NCBI GenBank assembly: GCA_029933295.1
Contig: JAOZOL010000029.1
Location: forward strand, 1 to 16,364
Length of the DNA stretch: 16,364 nucleotides
Source: Desulfobacterales bacterium
GTDB lineage: Bacteria > Desulfobacterota > Desulfobacteria > Desulfobacterales > Desulfosalsimonadaceae
Direction of reading: 5' to 3'
Below the pieces are notes generated by a model. The model ran no database searches and was not told the origin of the DNA. It worked only from the letters and a program-made list of their open reading frames with translations. Of this stretch, positions 1 to 7,090 are shown in pieces. Numbering within the stretch: the stretch's first letter is position 1; each line of letters begins with the position of its first letter. The position numbers were made by a program, and so were the translations under genes.

Positions 1-411
1 GCCAAATATAATTTTGCCGTAAAAACGGAATGTTGTCAATGAAAATGATCAATATTAACACCTGCATTTTTATATATTTTATTATTATTTCAATTTTTGT
101 GTTGTCTTATGTTCTTGCAATATCAGTATTTTTATCTGTGACCATAGCGGGTAAACCGTAAACCGTAAACCGGCAACCGGCAACCGTCAACCCGATAAGC
201 ATGCCTCAATAACATGTCAGTTTTGCTTAGTATATCAAGAATGTTAACCGACGATGGGTCAATTGTTTCCACGGGTTATTTTTTAAATGCGGTTACCCTT
301 ATCTGGCAGTTCTTATCCCTTGAAAACATGTGGATTATCAGGTATTGAAAAGGTAAAACAACACATGATGACGGAAGTTTTTATCCCCGCAGCTTTTTTC
401 GAGGAAAACAG
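1..411. other. Non-coding leader upstream of the peptide importer operon
   Basis: No convincing gene is seen in these 411 bases. The only open frame, starting near 287, overlaps the start of yejB and has no protein-like composition. The stretch is AT-rich, with long T runs around 60-140, and holds a heptamer tandem repeat at 151-192. It probably contains the operon promoter, but I see no clear consensus pair. The best candidate, TTGAAA near 320 followed by TATTGA 17 bases later, is weak. A GAGG ribosome binding site lies just before the ATG at 412. No riboswitch fold was recognised. Confidence 0.55.
151..192. repeat. Heptamer tandem repeat, six units
   Basis: Six head-to-tail 7-bp units are visible. 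GTAAACC occurs three times (151-171), GGCAACC twice (172-185) and GTCAACC once (186-192). The two sub-variants lie in blocks, which fits slippage-type growth after a point change. The units are too short, with no spacers, to be a CRISPR array. A functional role such as protein binding or phase variation is possible but not shown. Confidence 0.85.
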
Positions 412-1455
412 ATGGAACGGCTGGATTATTTTATTAAGCGTTTATTACTCGTTATTCCGACGTTTATCGGGATAACCGTCTTATGTTTTTTGATCATCCA
501 ATTTGTGCCGGGCGGCCCTGTGGAGCAGGCCATTATGAAAATGAAGGGGATCGGCACCGGAGAGTTCAGCGGGGCAGGCGGTGCGGCCCAGTCAATCAGT
601 GAAAAACAGCGCCGGGAAATCGAATCTTATTACGGATTTGATCAGCCGTTTTTTAAGCGTTACTGGAAATGGTTGGTAACAGATATGTTCGGCATGAAGA
701 TGCCTTCCTATAAATTCCCCAATAAAACGGCCTGGCAGTTGATTAAAGAGCGGTTTAACGTATCGTTGATATTCGGTGTTACCGGATTTTTACTTTCCTA
801 CCTGATTTGTATCCCTTTGGGAATTTTTAAGGCCCTGCGCCATAACAGCCTTTTTGATCTGTCATCAAGTATTGTTATTTTTGTGGGTTATGCAATTCCA
901 GCATTTGCCCTGGGAATGGTGCTTAAAATGCTGCTGTGCGGAACCGTGGAAGGTTTGTGGGATGTATTTCCCATATCCGGATTTCATTCAGAAGGGTACA
1001 GTGGGTTAACATCTGCGGGAAAGACACAAGATATTTTTATGCATATGTTTTTGCCGGTATTATGCTACGTGATCGGGAATTTTGCAGTATTGACCCTTTT
1101 GATGAAAAATTCGTTAATTGAACAGATCAGTAAAGATTATATCAGAACCGTGGTTGCCAAAGGCGGCAGTTTTGCCAGGGCTGTATGGGGACATGCATTT
1201 CGAAATTCATTGATACCGATCGCCACCGGAATGAGCGGTATCCTGACGGTCATGTTTGCGGGATCTGTTATTATCGAACAGGTATTTGAAATTCCCGGCA
1301 TGGGGCGGTTGAGTCTTGAAGCTATTGTGGGGCGGGATTATCCGGTGTTTATGGGTATTCTTGCGCTTACGTCAATACTGGGACTTTTGGGAAATATTTT
1401 TTCAGACTGCCTGTATGTTTTGATTGACCCCAGAATTAATTTTCAAGAGTCTTAG
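412..1455 (+). CDS. yejB: Peptide/microcin-C-type ABC importer permease, YejB family
   Basis: This is an inner-membrane permease subunit of an oligopeptide-type ABC importer. The N-terminus has the typical pattern of a first membrane helix (residues about 8-30) followed by the PGGPVEQAI motif that is characteristic of YejB. The ABC-permease cytoplasmic coupling loop is seen at about residues 240-266, with VAKGGSFARAVWGHAFRNS. The C-terminus ends in DPRINF, matching the DPRIDF end of E. coli YejB. At 347 aa it is close to the E. coli protein (364 aa). The start is chosen because GAGG precedes the ATG and the homologous N-terminus begins here. Its stop codon directly abuts the ATG of yejE, so the two are surely co-translated. 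It would pair with YejE to form the channel for short peptides or peptide-nucleotide compounds. Confidence 0.92.
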   Translation: MERLDYFIKRLLLVIPTFIGITVLCFLIIQFVPGGPVEQAIMKMKGIGTGEFSGAGGAAQSISEKQRREIESYYGFDQPFFKRYWKWLVTDMFGMKMPSYKFPNKTAWQLIKERFNVSLIFGVTGFLLSYLICIPLGIFKALRHNSLFDLSSSIVIFVGYAIPAFALGMVLKMLLCGTVEGLWDVFPISGFHSEGYSGLTSAGKTQDIFMHMFLPVLCYVIGNFAVLTLLMKNSLIEQISKDYIRTVVAKGGSFARAVWGHAFRNSLIPIATGMSGILTVMFAGSVIIEQVFEIPGMGRLSLEAIVGRDYPVFMGILALTSILGLLGNIFSDCLYVLIDPRINFQES

Positions 1456-3051
1456 ATGACCATTCGAATATTTAAAAATCCGGTCACGCAAAAGCGGTTT
1501 CAACGGTTTAAATCATTGAAACGAGCTTATCTTTCCCTGTGGATTCTGCTTGTACTATATGGGTTAAGTCTGGTTTCGGAATTGTTATGCAATAACGTAC
1601 CCCTGTATATCCGGTATAACGGTAACTCATATTTCCCTGTTGTTAAATACTATTCGGAAAATGAATTTACCGGCAGCGGCAGACAGACCCGGCCGGATTA
1701 CAGAGACCTGGTGCAATCAGAAAAATTTAAGAAAAATCCGGATAATTTGATGATTTTTCCGCCGTTTCCCCATGGTCCCTTAGAAAGCGTTAAGCCGGAA
1801 AGCATTCTGGTGTCAGATGACGTTATCCTCCGGCTGATCCCGGTAGCACGCCTTGGTACCATAGACATCGACAGCGATTTTAAGGTGATGCGTGCGCATC
1901 TTTCTGATTATTTTACCGGTCGCCAACAGGATGAAATTATCGGAAAATCTCTAAGTACGTTTTTTATTCTGCCGGATAAGCTTGAACAGGCCATTGCCAG
2001 GCGGTTTAATAATCAGGATGCACCTTATCAGGTTTTTACCATTAAAAATCAACGGGGAGTCAAAAGCCAGGTTTCATTATCCACCTTTCATCAGCGTCCC
2101 GAAATACCCGTGAAACTCAGGCTGATGTTTAAAGAACTTACCGCAACCAGCAAAGCGGATGTTTCAATCCGGTTTAACCGGTCCCTTCAACCCGTTTTAG
2201 CAGAGTCCGGAATCTGGGACCAGATTTTTCCGGATGACAGGCAGCTTCTTTTGCATTTTATCAAAAACCGGTTTGAAAGGCCTGTTGATGATTATCGGGT
2301 GACCATAAGAGAGAGGCAGTATACCGCTTCATTTGACAAAGAGGATGTACGGTTTCCGTTTCCTCCGGTAAAAGATCATCCCCTGGGTATTGACGGAGCG
2401 GGGCGGGATGTGCTTGCCCGGATTTTATACGGCCTTCGGATTTCACTGACGTTTGGACTGATGCTTGTGGGGTGTTCCATGCTGCTGGGAGTGATGGCGG
2501 GTGCGGTTCAGGGATATTACGGGGGGAAACTCGATATTACCGCCCAGCGTATGATCGAGGTCTGGAGTGCGCTGCCGTTTTTGTATATTATGATTTTGAT
2601 GGGGTCCATTTATGGCAGAAGTTTTACCCTGCTGCTGATTTGTTACGGGGTATTTAACTGGGTGGGTATTTCATACTATATCCGCGCGGAATTTTTAAAT
2701 TTAAGAAAACGCCCTTTTGTGGAAGCCGCCAAATGCATGGGGGTTCCGGCGTATAAAATTATTTTCAGGCACATTCTTCCCAATGCGCTGGTTCCCGTAA
2801 TCACGTTTTTCCCTTTTTCCCTTGTGGGGGCCATCGGCGCCCTTGCGGCACTCGATTATCTCGGTTTCGGACTTCCTCCGCCCACACCAAGCTGGGGTGA
2901 ATTATTATTTCAGGCCCAGCAGTACCGGTGGGCCTGGTGGCTGATCCTGTATCCGTCGCTGGCTCTGTTTGCGGTAATGCTTCTTGGCGTATTTGTTGGA
3001 GAAGGAATTCGAAACGCTTATGATCCAAAACAGTTCAGCAGATTACATTGA
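1456..3051 (+). CDS. yejE: YejE-family ABC importer permease with a large periplasmic insert
   Basis: This is the second permease of the importer. Residues 1-108 match the YejE start: the RFKSLKRAYLSLW basic segment, one membrane helix at about 24-44, then SELL and YIRYNGNSYFP. Residues about 300-531 match the core: HPLGIDGAGRDVLARILYG, the coupling-loop helix EAAKCMGVPAYKIIFRHILPN at 423-443, FGLPPPTPSWGELL, and the GEGIRNAYDP end. E. coli YejE is about 341 aa; this one is 531. The extra roughly 190 residues sit between the two matched parts, in the first periplasmic loop. Part of the insert (about 124-212) looks PAS-like. The ATG directly follows the yejB stop. The reading frame is unbroken and both halves of the permease are intact, so this is a real domain insertion and not a frameshift artefact. 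Identity is confident; the role of the insert is unknown. Confidence 0.9.
   Translation: MTIRIFKNPVTQKRFQRFKSLKRAYLSLWILLVLYGLSLVSELLCNNVPLYIRYNGNSYFPVVKYYSENEFTGSGRQTRPDYRDLVQSEKFKKNPDNLMIFPPFPHGPLESVKPESILVSDDVILRLIPVARLGTIDIDSDFKVMRAHLSDYFTGRQQDEIIGKSLSTFFILPDKLEQAIARRFNNQDAPYQVFTIKNQRGVKSQVSLSTFHQRPEIPVKLRLMFKELTATSKADVSIRFNRSLQPVLAESGIWDQIFPDDRQLLLHFIKNRFERPVDDYRVTIRERQYTASFDKEDVRFPFPPVKDHPLGIDGAGRDVLARILYGLRISLTFGLMLVGCSMLLGVMAGAVQGYYGGKLDITAQRMIEVWSALPFLYIMILMGSIYGRSFTLLLICYGVFNWVGISYYIRAEFLNLRKRPFVEAAKCMGVPAYKIIFRHILPNALVPVITFFPFSLVGAIGALAALDYLGFGLPPPTPSWGELLFQAQQYRWAWWLILYPSLALFAVMLLGVFVGEGIRNAYDPKQFSRLH
1825..2091 (+). other. PAS-like domain inside YejE (residues about 124-212)
   Basis: The order of features resembles a PAS fold: a hydrophobic strand, GTIDIDSDFKV (a strand-turn-strand like the usual vvDxdgrv start), then the helix DEIIGKSLSTFF (compare eEliGkslsdlf), a helical stretch with LEQAIARRFNNQ, and a closing strand pair with TIKNQRGVKSQVSLSTF (compare kdGreipvevsls). 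Residues about 235-292 may be a second, more degenerate copy (IRFNRSLQPVLAESG, GIWDQIFPDDRQ, YRVTIRERQYTASF). This is a pattern-level call by eye. Topology places the segment outside the cytoplasmic membrane. Confidence 0.5.
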
Positions 3052-4129
3052 CAACGTCTCCCTTGATAAAAATATGATAGACAAACCCATAGATAAAAAA
3101 ATGGCAAAAACCATGATGGACAAGGCCGGTGGGCCTGCAATTAATGAAGGCCAAAAGGAAAGGCTGTTGTCGATTAAAAATTTATCCGTCAGTTTTTCGA
3201 TTGATGACGGGACCTTTAAGGCCGTTGATAACATATCTTTTGATATTTTCCGGGGGGAAAATATCGGCCTGGTGGGGGAGTCAGGGTGCGGAAAGTCCGT
3301 CACTGCATTAAGTATCCCGCGCCTTATCCCCTCACCGCCGGGAAAAATGGAAGCAGATGAGCTGTTATTCGATCATCAGGATTTAATGAAAATGGCACCG
3401 GCACAATTAAGAAAAATTCGCGGCAAAGCGATCAGCATGATTTTCCAGGAACCGCTGTCCGCGCTGTCCCCCCTTCATCGCATCGGACATCAGATGGTTG
3501 AAACCGTATTATTGCATAAGGACATGTCCCGGCGTGACGCCTGGGGGTTTGCTGAAAAATGGCTGAAAAAGGTCGGTATTGCCGATGCCGGTGAGCGGAT
3601 GTTTGCCTATCCGTTTCAACTGTCGGGCGGAATGCAGCAGCGTATTATGATTGCCATGGCCCTGATGCTGGAGCCGAATCTTATTATTGCGGATGAGCCC
3701 ACCACAGCCCTTGATGTCACAACCCAGGCGCAGGTGTTTGAATTGATCCGGGGGATGAAACAAAATGAAACATCGATGCTGCTGATAACCCATGATATGG
3801 GAGTTGTGTGGGAAATGTGCGAAAAAGTTCTGGTGATGTATGCTTCGGAAATTGTGGAAACCGGCACCCGGGAAGATATTTTTTTTAATCCCAGACATCC
3901 CTATACCATCGGCCTGCTAAATGCCATTCCGAAGCTGAGCGGTAACAGGACAAAATTAAAAGACATCCCAGGCCAGGTGCCCTCTCCCTTTGATTATCCT
4001 AAGGGATGCCATTTTCAGAAACGATGTGAACATGCATTTGATCGGTGTGCTGAACAAAGACCTTCGTTATATTCATGCAGCAGGGGGCATCAGGCAGCCT
4101 GTTTTCTGGTCGATAACACAGGAAGTTAA
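3020..4129 (+). CDS. Oligopeptide-type ABC importer ATPase (first half of YejF, OppD/DppD-like)
   Basis: This cytoplasmic ATPase powers the YejBE channel. With the start at 3020 (369 aa), Walker A GESGCGKS is at 86-93, the Q-loop FQEPLSALSP follows, the signature LSGGMQQR starts at 201, Walker B LIIADEPTTALD is at 221-232, and the switch histidine lies in ITHD. The C-terminal oligopeptide domain has four cysteines (330, 336, 343, 353) in the C-x5-C-x6-C arrangement known to bind an iron-sulfur cluster in some DppD proteins. The start at 3020 has GGAGAAGGA upstream and overlaps yejE by 32 bases. A TTG at 2984 would also be in frame but is less likely. About 50 residues before the ABC domain are lysine/aspartate/methionine-rich, with DKxM-like repeats, so 3101 is a possible alternative start. 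In E. coli this domain is fused to the next ATPase as YejF. Confidence 0.88.
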   Translation: MIQNSSADYIDNVSLDKNMIDKPIDKKMAKTMMDKAGGPAINEGQKERLLSIKNLSVSFSIDDGTFKAVDNISFDIFRGENIGLVGESGCGKSVTALSIPRLIPSPPGKMEADELLFDHQDLMKMAPAQLRKIRGKAISMIFQEPLSALSPLHRIGHQMVETVLLHKDMSRRDAWGFAEKWLKKVGIADAGERMFAYPFQLSGGMQQRIMIAMALMLEPNLIIADEPTTALDVTTQAQVFELIRGMKQNETSMLLITHDMGVVWEMCEKVLVMYASEIVETGTREDIFFNPRHPYTIGLLNAIPKLSGNRTKLKDIPGQVPSPFDYPKGCHFQKRCEHAFDRCAEQRPSLYSCSRGHQAACFLVDNTGS

Positions 4130-4199
4130 ACAGTTGCTATGGGTTTTTACGTGTAGGGGTTGTAATTCTTTATTAATCCTGGCAGAGGAACATTTGCAG

Positions 4200-4286
4200 G
4201 TCGGGTTAGTCCGGTACTCAAATCTGCGTGTGTTGAACTGTTTTTCGCAAAGATTTTCGAGATTTGAGTGGCGGAGGTAACCCGAC
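4200..4286. repeat. REP/MITE-like imperfect palindrome between the two ATPase genes
   Basis: The left arm begins GTCGGGTTA (4200-4208) and contains ACTCAAATCT (4216-4225). The right arm holds AGATTTGAGT (4260-4269) and ends TAACCCGAC (4278-4286). The arms pair over about 27 bp with a short mismatched part between the two matched blocks, closing a loop of about 33 bases. The GTCGGGTTA...TAACCCGAC ends resemble widespread REP-type elements, by memory only. An outer short inverted repeat, TTACGTG (4147-4153) with CACGTAA (4357-4363), may frame the whole intergenic region. The 240-bp gap is otherwise empty of genes. Confidence 0.7.
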
Positions 4287-4369
4287 AAAAACGACTTGTT
4301 CGATTATAAAATAACAAACAATATCTCGCAAAAACTTTCATCCCACTACAGCGAGTCACGTAAATTATT

Positions 4370-5347
4370 ATGAAAATTGATTTTAAAAATAAGACAGGTC
4401 CGTTGTTGAAGGTCATAGACCTGAAAACATGGTTTCCGGTGAAGCGGGGATTTTTTTCCAGAACCGTTGACTATGTACGGGCGGTTGACGGGGTTTGTCT
4501 TAAAATTTATCGTGGAGAGACACTGGGCCTGGTGGGGGAGTCAGGGTGTGGAAAAACAACATTGGGACGAACACTTTTAGGCCTTGAAAAGCCGAGCGGC
4601 GGCAAGGTTTATTATGACGGGTTGCCCTTACATGAATTGTCCCGGCGTGAAATGAACCTGTTAAGGGAACGGATGCAGGTGATATTCCAGGACCCGGTCT
4701 CATCGTTAAATCCACGAATGACGGTTATTGATATCGTTACCGAAGGACTTGTACAGTTTAACCGGATCAAAGGGTCGAAAGTGGAACACGCAAAACGATT
4801 GATGACAGAAGTCGGGCTTTCAGAAGATTCAATATACCGGTTTCCCCATGAATTTTCAGGCGGTCAGCGTCAAAGAATCAGTATCGCGCGCGCCATATCC
4901 TTAAGGCCGGAATTTATCATTTGCGATGAAGCGGTCAGCGCTCTTGATGTGTCCGTTCAGGCCCAGGTTATTAATTTGTTAATTTCACTCCAGCATCGCT
5001 ATCATTTGTCGTATTTATTTATTTCCCATGATTTGAGCGTGGTCAGTAATATTGCCGATAAGGTGGCGGTGATGTATCTCGGGCAGATTGTTGAGTCCGG
5101 GAAGACTATCGATATTGTTGAAGCCCCACTGCATCCCTATACAAAAGCATTAATTTCAGCTGTTCCGGTTCCCGGTGAAGAACGGACAGAGAAAATTCTG
5201 TTAAAAGGCGAAATTCCGTCATCCTTATCCCCGCCTGTCGGATGCCGGTTTCATCCACGATGTCCGGAAGCAATGCCGGTATGCAGCAAAAATGCACCCG
5301 CGAGAAAACAGATAAACGGTCGGGAAGTGCTTTGCCATCTGTATTAA
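4370..5347 (+). CDS. Oligopeptide-type ABC importer ATPase (second half of YejF, OppF/DppF-like)
   Basis: This is the second ATPase of the importer, 325 aa. It starts with LLKVIDLKTWFPVKRGFF, the typical OppF/DppF opening. Walker A GESGCGKT is at 56-63, the Q-loop VIFQDPVSSLNP at about 104-115, the signature FSGGQRQR at 162-169, Walker B FIICDEAVSALD at 182-193, and the switch histidine in FISHD. The C-terminal domain has GCRFHPRCPEAMPVC, with cysteines 292, 298, 305 and 322, a candidate iron-sulfur site as in DppD-type ATPases. The alanine after DE in Walker B (DEAVSALD instead of DEPTSALD) is common in OppF-like proteins. No strong ribosome binding site precedes the ATG. It is the last gene of the importer operon and ends just before a hairpin. 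Confidence 0.9.
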   Translation: MKIDFKNKTGPLLKVIDLKTWFPVKRGFFSRTVDYVRAVDGVCLKIYRGETLGLVGESGCGKTTLGRTLLGLEKPSGGKVYYDGLPLHELSRREMNLLRERMQVIFQDPVSSLNPRMTVIDIVTEGLVQFNRIKGSKVEHAKRLMTEVGLSEDSIYRFPHEFSGGQRQRISIARAISLRPEFIICDEAVSALDVSVQAQVINLLISLQHRYHLSYLFISHDLSVVSNIADKVAVMYLGQIVESGKTIDIVEAPLHPYTKALISAVPVPGEERTEKILLKGEIPSSLSPPVGCRFHPRCPEAMPVCSKNAPARKQINGREVLCHLY

Positions 5348-5432
5348 TTAAATTCGGAGAACACCAGATCCAATTACAAAGGGCATCCATGCTCACTTGT
5401 TGCTTCAGGCATGGATGCCCTGCGAATTTAAT
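5347..5432. terminator. Hairpin between convergent genes, probable bidirectional terminator
   Basis: A perfect 13-bp inverted repeat, AGGGCATCCATGC (5380-5392) with GCATGGATGCCCT (5409-5421), closes a 16-base loop. A second perfect 10-bp pair, ATTAAATTCG (5347-5356) with CGAATTTAAT (5423-5432), lies outside it. The site sits exactly between the end of the importer operon and the end of the minus-strand lysine-rich gene. No T run follows on either strand, so it is not a textbook intrinsic terminator. It could instead be an mRNA-stabilising hairpin or a small palindromic element. Confidence 0.6.
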
Positions 5433-5440
5433 CTGTAATG

Positions 5441-6694
5441 TTAGATCTTCGTCGCTGTTTTTTGGGACGTGTGGCGCGCCCCTTTAATGATCTTTTTTTT
5501 TGACGATTTTTTTGGTTGTTTCTTTTTTGATGATTTTTTAATTAAATTATTTTTTGCCCCTTTAATGGCACTGATTTTTTTTGCCAGCAGTTCTTTCCGG
5601 GATTTATCAATATTGTGGAGTGCAGCCGCCTGTTTAAGATGCTTTAACGCTGCATCATACCCTTTGATCGTTTTTTTGCCGGCCGCCGCATCAGCTTCTG
5701 AGATATAATAATTAAATGCGAAAAGTAGTGCTTCTGCTCTGGTATATTTGGATTTAACCGGTTCCGGTATGGTTGCGCCGGGAATGCTCATAATCAATTT
5801 TATGCCGTTTGGCGAGAAGTCTCCCTGCCAGATCTCTAAAGCATTTTTTGCGGGTTTTAGATAATAATTATCAGTATTCATGGTGCTTGCAATGATCAGC
5901 AGGGCAAACACCCCGGCAATAGTAGCGATGAGTATTTTCAGCGCTGAATTGCCTGGCTCCGAATTTTCCAGGGCTAACGCCGGGGCAGGCGGTATCGGGG
6001 GAACCGTTTCTTTTTGCTCCGGTTGAGGTAGTACAGGCTTTTCCGGTGCCGGTTCTTCAGCTTTTTTCTCCAATTCAACCACAGGTTTCTCAGTTTCTTT
6101 GGCTGGTTCCGGTTCAGTAACCGCTTTTTCTGCTTTTGTTTCATCAATTCGTTTTTCTTGCAGATCAGGGGCTTTTGTATCTTTAACAACCGGTTCTTTT
6201 TTTACATCGGAAACCGTCAAGTCGAATGTTTTAGCCAGCAGTGCTTTAATCCGGTCTGCTTCTTTTTTGTCATCCGTATCCACCGCAGGCGGGGCGGTAA
6301 ATTCTTGTTGAAAGGTTTTGTCCGGTGCAACCTTAATCAGCTTTTCCGGCTGCCAGGACTCAAATTTTAATTTTAATAATTCAGGGATTGAAACCGCTTT
6401 TTTCTTTGAAGGTGCAGCTGGTTTTTTTGCGGGCCTCTTTTTTGCCGATGTTTTGGCAGTTTCTTTTTTTTTGACGGGTTTTTTATTCGGTATTTTTTTC
6501 TTTGTTGTTTTTGCGGTTTCTTTTTTTGCCGCCGTCTTTTTAGGAGTTGTTTTCACGGCATCTGATTTTTTAGGAGTCGCTTTCTTTGGGGCCACTGAAT
6601 CTTTTTTAGCAGCTGCTTTCTTTTGGGCTGCGGATTTCTTTTTAGTGGCGGCTTTCTTTTTTGCGGTTGATTTGCTCGGAGTTTTTTTTGCCAT
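5441..6694 (-). CDS. Membrane-anchored protein with a histone H1-like lysine-rich tail
   Basis: No known family was recognised for the whole protein. Using the ATG at 6694 it has 417 residues. Residues 1-100 are almost pure K/A/P/T/S with many AKK and KKxxAKK units, as in bacterial histone-H1-like (AlgP/HctB-type) DNA-binding tails. Residues 103-245 are a charged linker, rich in E, K and P, ending in a proline-rich stretch. Residues 251-271 (LKILIATIAGVFALLIIAST) form one membrane helix. Residues 275-380 look helical (AEALLFAFNYYISEADAAAG, GYDAALKHLKQAAALH), perhaps one TPR-like unit. The end is a second lysine-rich tail (380-403). The start at 6694 is preferred over 6778 because AGAGG sits just before it and because the lysine tail then begins the protein. 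The predicted topology is N-terminus inside, C-terminus outside. Tethering DNA to the membrane is inference. Confidence 0.75.
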   Translation of the reverse strand: MAKKTPSKSTAKKKAATKKKSAAQKKAAAKKDSVAPKKATPKKSDAVKTTPKKTAAKKETAKTTKKKIPNKKPVKKKETAKTSAKKRPAKKPAAPSKKKAVSIPELLKLKFESWQPEKLIKVAPDKTFQQEFTAPPAVDTDDKKEADRIKALLAKTFDLTVSDVKKEPVVKDTKAPDLQEKRIDETKAEKAVTEPEPAKETEKPVVELEKKAEEPAPEKPVLPQPEQKETVPPIPPAPALALENSEPGNSALKILIATIAGVFALLIIASTMNTDNYYLKPAKNALEIWQGDFSPNGIKLIMSIPGATIPEPVKSKYTRAEALLFAFNYYISEADAAAGKKTIKGYDAALKHLKQAAALHNIDKSRKELLAKKISAIKGAKNNLIKKSSKKKQPKKSSKKKIIKGARHTSQKTATKI

Positions 6695-6736
6695 AGAAAC
6701 CTCTTTTGCTATTGGTTGAGATTTGATATAATTATT

Positions 6737-6950
6737 ACCTGAATTTTGCATGAAAATTGATAAGAACTTTTTTATCAATTGAAAATAAAGGCGTTGTGAA
6801 CAATTATAATATTTTTTTTATCAATTTTCACCCTAAGGGCGAGCCGGAGGCTCCCATCTGCTGCGTTATTAACGGCTTGCAATAGTTCACTATAGCTGCG
6901 CCGTTAAATACCTTGCATATGGAAGCCTCCGACTCGTGCAAAATTCAGGT
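6737..6950. repeat. 27-bp inverted repeat whose right arm is split by an insertion
   Basis: The left arm (6737-6763) is a continuous 27 bases. Its first 14, ACCTGAATTTTGCA, pair perfectly with TGCAAAATTCAGGT at 6937-6950. Its last 13, TGAAAATTGATAA, pair perfectly with TTATCAATTTTCA at 6818-6830. The two halves of the right arm would be contiguous if bases 6831-6936 were removed. The simplest reading is an older palindrome (27-bp arms, 54-bp centre) that later received a 106-bp insertion in one arm. Confidence 0.85.
6831..6936. mobile_element. 106-bp palindromic insertion (REP/MITE-like) with no target duplication
   Basis: The boundaries are set by the split inverted repeat around it. Inside, CGAGCCGGAGGCTCCCAT (from 6840) pairs with the sequence ending GGAAGCCTCCGACTCG at 6936 with only two mismatches, and further pairing AACGGC/GCCGTT extends the arms to roughly 40 bp around a centre near 6880-6897. 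No flanking direct repeat is visible, which fits single-strand transposition of the IS200/RAYT type better than a DDE transposase. It encodes no protein, so it would be moved in trans. Confidence 0.7.
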
Positions 6951-7090
6951 ATTGAAAAATGTAACATTTTAATCAAAAATTTTTTATACATGAACCGTGT
7001 TCTTTTGTAAATGGTTTTTTGCCTGCCATGGATGTCGTTGTGGCGTAATATTGTTTGTAATATCAATAAGCTACAATTTTTTTGTGAAAA

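Larger units (their letters stand above)
6695..7090. other. Intergenic region between divergent genes, mostly palindromic DNA
   Basis: This 396-base gap separates the minus-strand lysine-rich gene from larE. Bases 6737-6950 are taken up by a nested inverted repeat, listed separately. The remaining 140 bases before larE are AT-rich and show no gene. Both genes must have promoters here, but no clear consensus pair was found. The open frame that extends the lysine-rich gene to 6778 runs into the palindrome and is judged untranslated. Confidence 0.6.

Noticed and set aside
151..192. Possible CRISPR array
   Set aside because: Units of seven bases follow each other with no spacers, so it is a simple tandem repeat.
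1..411. A riboswitch or T-box leader before the importer operon
   Set aside because: No conserved motif or convincing helix set was found by eye; only AT-rich DNA and the heptamer repeat are seen.
287..475. 62-codon frame upstream of and overlapping yejB
   Set aside because: It overlaps the well-supported yejB start in another frame and shows no protein-like features.
3509..3898. Minus-strand open frame of 129 codons inside the first ATPase gene
   Set aside because: It is a shadow of a gene with all ABC motifs in order; its His/Asn/Phe-rich product shows no family features.
6318..6719. Plus-strand open frame rich in Phe, Ala and Leu
   Set aside because: It is the exact antisense of the AKK-rich tail of the minus-strand gene; lysine and alanine codons read backwards give Phe, Leu, Ala and Gly. 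It has no ribosome binding site.
6695..6778. N-terminal extension of the lysine-rich gene to 6778
   Set aside because: The extension lies in the arm of the nested palindrome, and the internal ATG at 6694 has an AGAGG ribosome binding site and begins the lysine tail.
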